DNA of 64,000 nt. Origin: Trametopsis cervina (lineage: Eukaryota; Basidiomycota; Agaricomycetes; Polyporales; Irpicaceae). Under the pieces are notes generated by a model that was given only the letters and a program-made list of their open reading frames with translations, was not told the DNA's origin and did not search any database. The DNA lies in the NCBI GenBank assembly GCA_022385755.1, contig MU278355.1, forward strand, positions 810,974 through 874,973, read 5' to 3'. The position numbers and the translations under genes were made by a program. Of this stretch, positions 58,039 through 64,000 are shown in pieces (within the stretch, counting starts at the first letter, position 1; each line of letters starts with the position of its first letter).

Positions 58039-59968
58039 GACAAGAATAATCCAAGGCAAGGTTCTATCGTACGTAATGGCATAATAGCCAATTGAAGTAT
58101 TTGTATCGAAACATGTATTCTAGTACTCTACAGAAATAGGATGTGCTGTGCACATCGTTGTGAACTATGATACCGAAGCGTCGTTGAGCTATCCTTGGCT
58201 TTCGAAATCAGCAGCTCAAGGTACGCACTTCATTCAGTTACGGTAGTTCTACTACGTCGGCCTTGGTAAGTGAGTTTCACCAGGAGCGTACAGCACTACG
58301 TCGAAATTATTGCATACGTTTAAGTAATTGCTGCGCTCGTATATTAAGTTGCGTGGGCCGTGAACGAAACGGTAGTTGGCAGCTTCGGTTCTACTGCAGT
58401 TTATCAAACACCACGGCGCCACGGCCAATTTCCAATTTCCGCGAATCTCCGGAGGATATGTGGCTTGAACTCGTACGCTAACCACAACGTTGAATATTGT
58501 CGCGGCGACTGTCTTTGTCACTCCTTATCTAATTTTTGTTTCATAACTAGCAGGCAGCTACCTCCCAACGCCGCTCTGCGCCCAACGATGTGGATGATAA
58601 GAGGTAAGTTAACCCGCGCCACGATCCAGGGAGTCTCCTCGTGTTTCGTGGTCAGTACAGTAGTCTCCATGTGTCTTGCTTCTCATCCTGCCGGGTGGTG
58701 TCGAAACAAAGACATGGCGCGGCATGTTTCTGCAACGCATCTTCATGACCGAGGCAGCTTATCATTCTCGATGCAGAACCTGATTATTTCCATCGTTTTG
58801 CACGCTTTGATCTTGTATCGAGAAGTTGGATGTAAGAACGCTGTACACTAGAAGATCTGTTTCAGTGAATGAACGGGAAGTGTGTACCGTCATGATTTGT
58901 GGGACTTTCTTTACTGTCCTTCAATTTTTGCCTAACATATCCAATATAGCTTCGGGAACACCACGTATCACCACGAGGATTTGCATGCCCGTGCCCTAGA
59001 AGCTCGCTGTCCTCATCACACCAGCTGCTACTATGCGGTGTGCGGATGATTCTATCAGTATCATACACATCGGGAAAGGTTGCAAAACACTGGAATATCT
59101 CGGTGCAGCATTTCTGGAACTGTATACATTTCCTCAGTGCCGTTATAATGTCTGTTCCGCCTAAACCCGTCCCGCACGGGGAGGCAGACACAGTGAACAT
59201 CCTTTATTTCCGCCATCCGTGCAAACATACATATCTCTAGCTCGTTCCCAGAGACTAGAAGCCCGACACGAAGGTGGCCGAGTGATAGCACATCACAAGC
59301 GATGAGTACACTATTTACTGACCCACTCCTACTCTTAACCGATGTCAGGTACGTCAGCCTCAACAGGCCTTAAGTCGCCACAGTATCAGCGGATTGAACA
59401 GCATGCTGACGTATTCCAGGCTGGGCCCGCCGACGGAAGTGTCAGCCTAAACTTCTCAAGGTAGAGGAGGCCCAACAAAGGTCCCTATTATTCACCGTCT
59501 GATGGGAGAATTTGTATCTACCAGTGAGCTTGGCCCCAAACGATCGTCCATGTACGTGATCCTTAGAAGTGTGAAAAGTCAAGTAGTTAAGGGACGATCC
59601 GGCTGATCTACTCTTGTACTCCTCGTGCCCAACCTTCTCTTTGAGGGATAGTCATGCGGCTTGTCTGGCATCCCGTCATACACAACCGAGACTTACTACG
59701 CTAATTGATTGGGAGAACAATTTATTGTGGGAGGCTTCCTAATCGTGAATGTTACAGTTTCCATGAATGAGAATTAGGTAGATGACGTAAAGTACTACGT
59801 GTGGTGAAGACAGCCCCCTGCGATGTGTCTATGAAAAGAGAAGAAAAAGAATAAATAATCCCGCAAGCTGTTATCGATACATAAAATGACAATTGTCTTC
59901 CATGCGGCGCGAAACAAGACCGTTTGTCATTAAGGTGAAGCGAAAAAGGAAAAGGATAGGCTCCCGCG
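58039..59968. other. Intergenic, 1.9 kb
   Basis: Between two convergent genes. Open frames of 60-163 codons occur on both strands, but none shows splice-consistent partners or a recognisable motif. I see nothing I can support here. Confidence 0.45.
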
Positions 59969-62586
59969 TTACGCCTTCTGCAACATCTGCAGCACGACGG
60001 GTTGCATCTTGCCGTCACGAATAGCCTGAACGCAGGTATCAGTACGCCGCACCATCAGAATACACGATAAGGACGTACTTCGTGAATGAGAGAAATCGTT
60101 TGTCCAACCGAGGCTTCCTCAACGCCTGGACCGGCTTTCCAGTCATGCATATTCTCGATTCCGTGCATTTTGATACCAAGTGTGACCCTCACGAACTCGT
60201 AGAGCGCCTTCGTCTTGCCGAGGTACTGGCTCGCGGGCGCACGGCCCTTCTTGCCCTCGAGGTACTCGGCTCTGAGTGCGTTCAGGCGCTGCGCACCACC
60301 GTCTGCGAGCTCGGCGCGGAAGGCGACGATGTGCGCGAGGGCCGGGAGCACCTCTGTGCCCTCTGATGTGCAGAAGTCGACAATGGGTGTTGTGGTGGCT
60401 GCGGCGACGTGCTGGAGACGCTGTACAGAGTCGGCGCTGCTGTGTGCGTCGAGAGCCTTCAGGATGGCTTTGAAGACGCGGGGGTAGAGCGCGTCTATCT
60501 GCGGGGTCGAGAGATAGGCACCGAAGTGGCAAGTGAGGAGCTCCCGAGTGAGAGTGCTCATCGAGGCGGAGAAATCATACTGGAGGGCACGAAGGTCGAG
60601 CGCCTGGCACAGCACGAGGATGTAGGAAGAGGTCAACAGCGAAAGGACCTCAAGCGAGTTGATGGTCGCGCGAGCGGAAATAAGTGCAAGGGAGCTGAGA
60701 GGTCAGGTTGATTAGATTGCGGGAACTATACGGGATATGATATGTAACACGTACTTCACAGCTTGGTTGTGCAGTTCGGCGGACTGGATGTGGGTCGAGA
60801 CCGGGTTGGCGAGGTAGCCGAGCTCGCCCACGTACGCAGCGGTATGGATATCAATTCCCTTCGCGAAGTAGTTGTGCGACGGGTCCGTCGCAGCGAGGTT
60901 GGGCGGCAATCCCCTGTTCATCGTCGGGTTGACGAGTTCAGTGCATTGGGCAAACAGCAGCTTTCCGATGTGATGCAACGCGAGACGCGTCTTCTCCATC
61001 GCGTTCGTCACGGCCATTGCCTGGAAGTTACCGCCGTGATGAACGGTGCCCGTCTCGCCATCAATGAGCGGGTTATCAGTCGCTGCGGGAACACAATGGA
61101 ATCAGCGACAACAGTTCGCGGGAGAAGCTCGAAGCTCCGAAGAAGATGCTACGTACTGCTGTTGCACTCGAGAGTGACGGAATCGAGGGCGGCGAGGATG
61201 TCCTCGACCTGCGGGCCCAGGAACTGCGCGGCAGTACGCAGGGGGTATCGATCTTGACGGAGTTCGCCCGCATCTTCTTCGATATGGCATTCCTCCTCCT
61301 CGCCGGTGGCGAGACGCGAGCCCTCTAGGAGATCGAGAATGTTGGCTGCGACCTCAACCTGACCAGGGTGAGGACGGGCGACAGCGTGGATGAAAGGGGC
61401 GAAAGAGCCAAGGGAGCCGAGCATGGCTTCTGTGCCCATAGCGGTGCACACTTGTGCGAGCATGGTGAGGTGAACAGCGTCATTGAGGGCGAGGGAGGCG
61501 ACGGATGCGGAGAAGGCGGTGCCATTGAGAATGCCGAGGTGTTCCTTGGAACTCAGTGGGATGGGTTCGAGTCCGTGTTCGGCCAACGCCTGGTTGGACG
61601 GAACAACCTTGCGGGCGCCGAACGCAGCAGGACCGTCGAACACGCGAATCGCAGGGTTTCCGATGAGGGTGCCGGCGATGTAGGACAGAGGTGCGAGATC
61701 TGCAGAATCAAGATTGTCCGATTGTCAGCATCATGTTCTGATAAAATCGAGATGGGGAGGTTGCGCAGTGATGCCATGTCTCATTGGTTGGAGCAAGAGA
61801 AAGGAAAGTGATAACGTACCTCCTGAGGCGGATATGCTGCCGCGCAGAGGGACCAACGGGGTGATGTTCTCGCGGAGGAGGTCGGCCATCTTCTCGATAA
61901 GCTCCCATCGGACGCCTGAGTGGCCACGTATGAGAGAGTTCATACGAATGAGAATGGCGCCGCGGACCCATGCCTCAGGCATGCTCGTAGAGGTGAGCGG
62001 GTCGGACAACGGGAGGCCGGTGAGGGCAACATTCGTGGAGGAGGGGAGGACACCGGCGTGTTGATGTTGTAGGAGGGCATGACCTAACAGGAGAGGGTTG
62101 TTGGTACGGGTGTCCGCTGCAAAGTGATAGGTTAGGGTCTTCCATAATACAGAGGTCCATGAACAAATACATACCACTGCCACCGAAACCGGTGCTGACG
62201 CCGTACACGCTCTTTTCGGCACCGACTTTGCCAACGATGACCTTGCGACTCTCGAGTACGCGCGCGCGTACTTCGGGCGACTCGTCGAGCGTGACGTCAG
62301 CAGAGTAACGAGCGGTGGCGGTCACAGCCGGTATGGAAAGCGATTGGCCGTCGATGACCACAGGAGCGCCAGAGCTGAGAATGGGACGCTGAATTTTAGC
62401 GTACGATAGACACATAGCAGACACCTACCGGAATCGTGCCAGCTCATGGTGAGACTGCAAGAATTTGGAGAACAGCGACGGACGACTTGGGCGCTCGTGC
62501 GGGGGAACGGATGAGGTCGGGAGGTTGGTGGAGGCCTTGCGGGTGGGCACGCCAAGGGTGGGAGGGAACTCGGCGACAGATGGCAT
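59969..62586 (-). CDS. PAL: Phenylalanine ammonia-lyase
   Basis: PAL deaminates L-phenylalanine to trans-cinnamate and ammonia. Seven exons (62429-62586, 62175-62374, 61820-62116, 61157-61699, 60755-61082, 60079-60694, 59969-60025) close exactly at 732 residues, the usual fungal PAL size. The Ala-Ser-Gly triad that forms the MIO prosthetic group is in [17 protein letters not shown], split by an intron after Gly. Other family motifs: [92 protein letters not shown] and DLRALQYDF. The start at [12 protein letters not shown] is preferred; an in-frame upstream Met exists. In fungi it feeds phenylalanine use as nitrogen source and phenolic synthesis; tyrosine activity cannot be excluded. Confidence 0.95.
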
Positions 62587-64000
62587 GTATGTGGTAGAGG
62601 AGGAGGAGGAGGTTGTGTGTGAGTTGTGTAAAGTGAAGAAAGAGAGAATGTGTTGCATGCCAGTATGGTCGTACTGGGAGTGCTTATAAGGAGTGACAGC
62701 GGGAGTGATGGATATGGCAGGAGGGATGACCGAATGGTTGGTCGTGCACCGATCTGTGGGCCAGGTACAGGCTGAAGGCAGTTGTATGTAGATGGTGATG
62801 TAGGCAGCTATTGCCACAATTGCCTGGTTAATTTTGAGACCATATACATAAAATCAAAAATATCTCACGAGAGATCTCACCAGAACCGTAATCCAAACTG
62901 CGCCGCGTCTACGCCGAATTGGCACTAACACCCGGTCGGATCCCTCAAAGGGGTCATCCCACTTATCTCTGACCAGAAGTCTGGGGCGGAACGTAAAATA
63001 ATAATGAGGTAAGAGCAGGCCCACTACGCACCATCGGTCCTCGCCCATTTTCTAGAATCATTCCGTGCTCTGTATCACCTGGGGGAACCCACACCGACGT
63101 TGTCCTCGACGCTCTCCTCCGGACGACCTCTGCAGCGTGAGATCCGCCCGGCCGGTCATATCCTCCTCCTATGCCCGCAATGCTGCAACGCCGTAGTGGG
63201 AGGTGATGTATTCCCATGTCTGCCTGTCGCCACAACCGTCCAACAACAGGGAGCTGTTACAGCTGGACTCAGCGGTGAGAACAGATCCGCGCGCTCGGTT
63301 GCTGTGCACTTGACATCCATTTGAACATGAAAGTGGCTGTTGCGAATGTTCGTCCTTTCTTGTTGGTCGTACTTGCACCGACCGGCGTGTGGGCAGCAGT
63401 GATCATCATAGTGGTTTGTTAGACACCTTGTACGGCGAGCTTACTGCCAATCCTGTGCTTAAGCGCTCGTTCATGGCGCATATACACTGGCGGTTAGTAC
63501 AGTCATCAGCGCATATGCACAGCCAGGGACACTTGTACATTGTATTCGTAGGACTAGGAGACTTCATTGAACAGCATTATTGTCGTCCGACGAGTTCGTA
63601 GAGTCGTCGAAGACATTAAGCACAGCACTCATATACCCTCGGCGTTGACCACGGAGTCAGGCCAAGCGACCAATAACTACCTTATGAAATCCGGAAATCC
63701 AAAGTTCATACAGCTTGGCATGTGCGGCCATGCATGGCCCACCCCGTCGTACCAAGACTCCCGCGTATGAGCATCATAGAGTCACCATAACATCGGAATG
63801 CGCGTCTGGCTTGAGTACGACACAGGTTTGCCTCAGGATACTTCCCATGCTTCGTCAACCAGCCCAATGGGCGCGTCGACAGTACGTTCGTCTCCCTGTG
63901 CAAGGCGGAAGATAACGGCGCCGGGACCGAGGGTCGACCGAACGGCGTTGTGGGACGTGTCGCTCCATTTGCTCGCCTTCTCGCATGGGCATATTCGGCA
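62587..64000. other. PAL promoter and unassigned right end
   Basis: About 62590-62830 is GA-rich on the plus strand, the reverse of a CT-rich promoter or leader for PAL; it includes short hairpin-forming CTCC/GGAG runs. From 62850 to 64000 several short frames occur on both strands, none recognisable or splice-consistent. Confidence 0.4.

Noticed and set aside
58360..58851. 163-codon plus-strand ORF between the SAP-like gene and PAL.
   Set aside because: Amino-acid content is irregular, no splice partners or motifs are visible, and it crosses several good intron-like signals without coherent joining.

Overview
The window looks like nuclear DNA of a filamentous basidiomycete, probably a wood-decay agaricomycete. 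Genes are split by many introns of about 50-70 bases with GT..AG ends. The recognisable products are fungal: dynactin p25, a Pcl-type cyclin, a TauD/JLP1-like dioxygenase, an AAAP amino-acid permease, a Nab2-type poly(A)-binding protein, and phenylalanine ammonia-lyase with fungal layout. A nuclear tRNA-Leu(CAA) has an intron in the anticodon loop. Exon models were joined by hand from splice signals and reading phase; most multi-exon models below close in frame.

Layout. 1-5.3 kb: three tandem paralogues of a single-pass membrane protein with a lectin-like ectodomain; the first is cut by the window edge. 5.9-12.2 kb: dynactin p25 (minus), an unknown acidic/basic protein, an orphan membrane protein, a 76-residue secreted peptide (minus) and a lone RNase H-fold gene (minus). 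12.9-16.3 kb: an intact mitochondrial AAA ATPase gene inside a segmental duplication. 16.7-26.9 kb: gene-poor DNA with a structured tandem repeat and a few coding-like islands I could not assemble. 26.9-28.0 kb: cyclin. 28-34.4 kb: again sparse. 34.5-40.9 kb: TauD-type dioxygenase (plus), AAAP transporter (minus), GNAT acetyltransferase (minus) and a 75-residue GPI-like secreted protein (minus). 41.3-43.9 kb: the inverted, broken second copy of the AAA ATPase segment, ending about 20 bases from the NAB2 start codon. 43.9-64 kb: NAB2, a SAP-like protein (minus), tRNA-Leu, an unknown conserved protein (minus), a second RNase H-fold gene, a hormone-sensitive-lipase-like hydrolase with a long C-terminal extension, a second SAP-like protein, and phenylalanine ammonia-lyase (minus).

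Most genes are housekeeping or metabolic and do not form one pathway. The unusual part is the architecture. A 2.7-3.4 kb segment is present in inverted orientation about 25 kb apart, with one intact and one pseudogene copy. A tandem gene array carries a piece of its neighbour's 3' end. Two very short secreted-protein genes and two genes with the same N-terminal SAP-like motif are also present. I did not find a convincing new multi-gene system.
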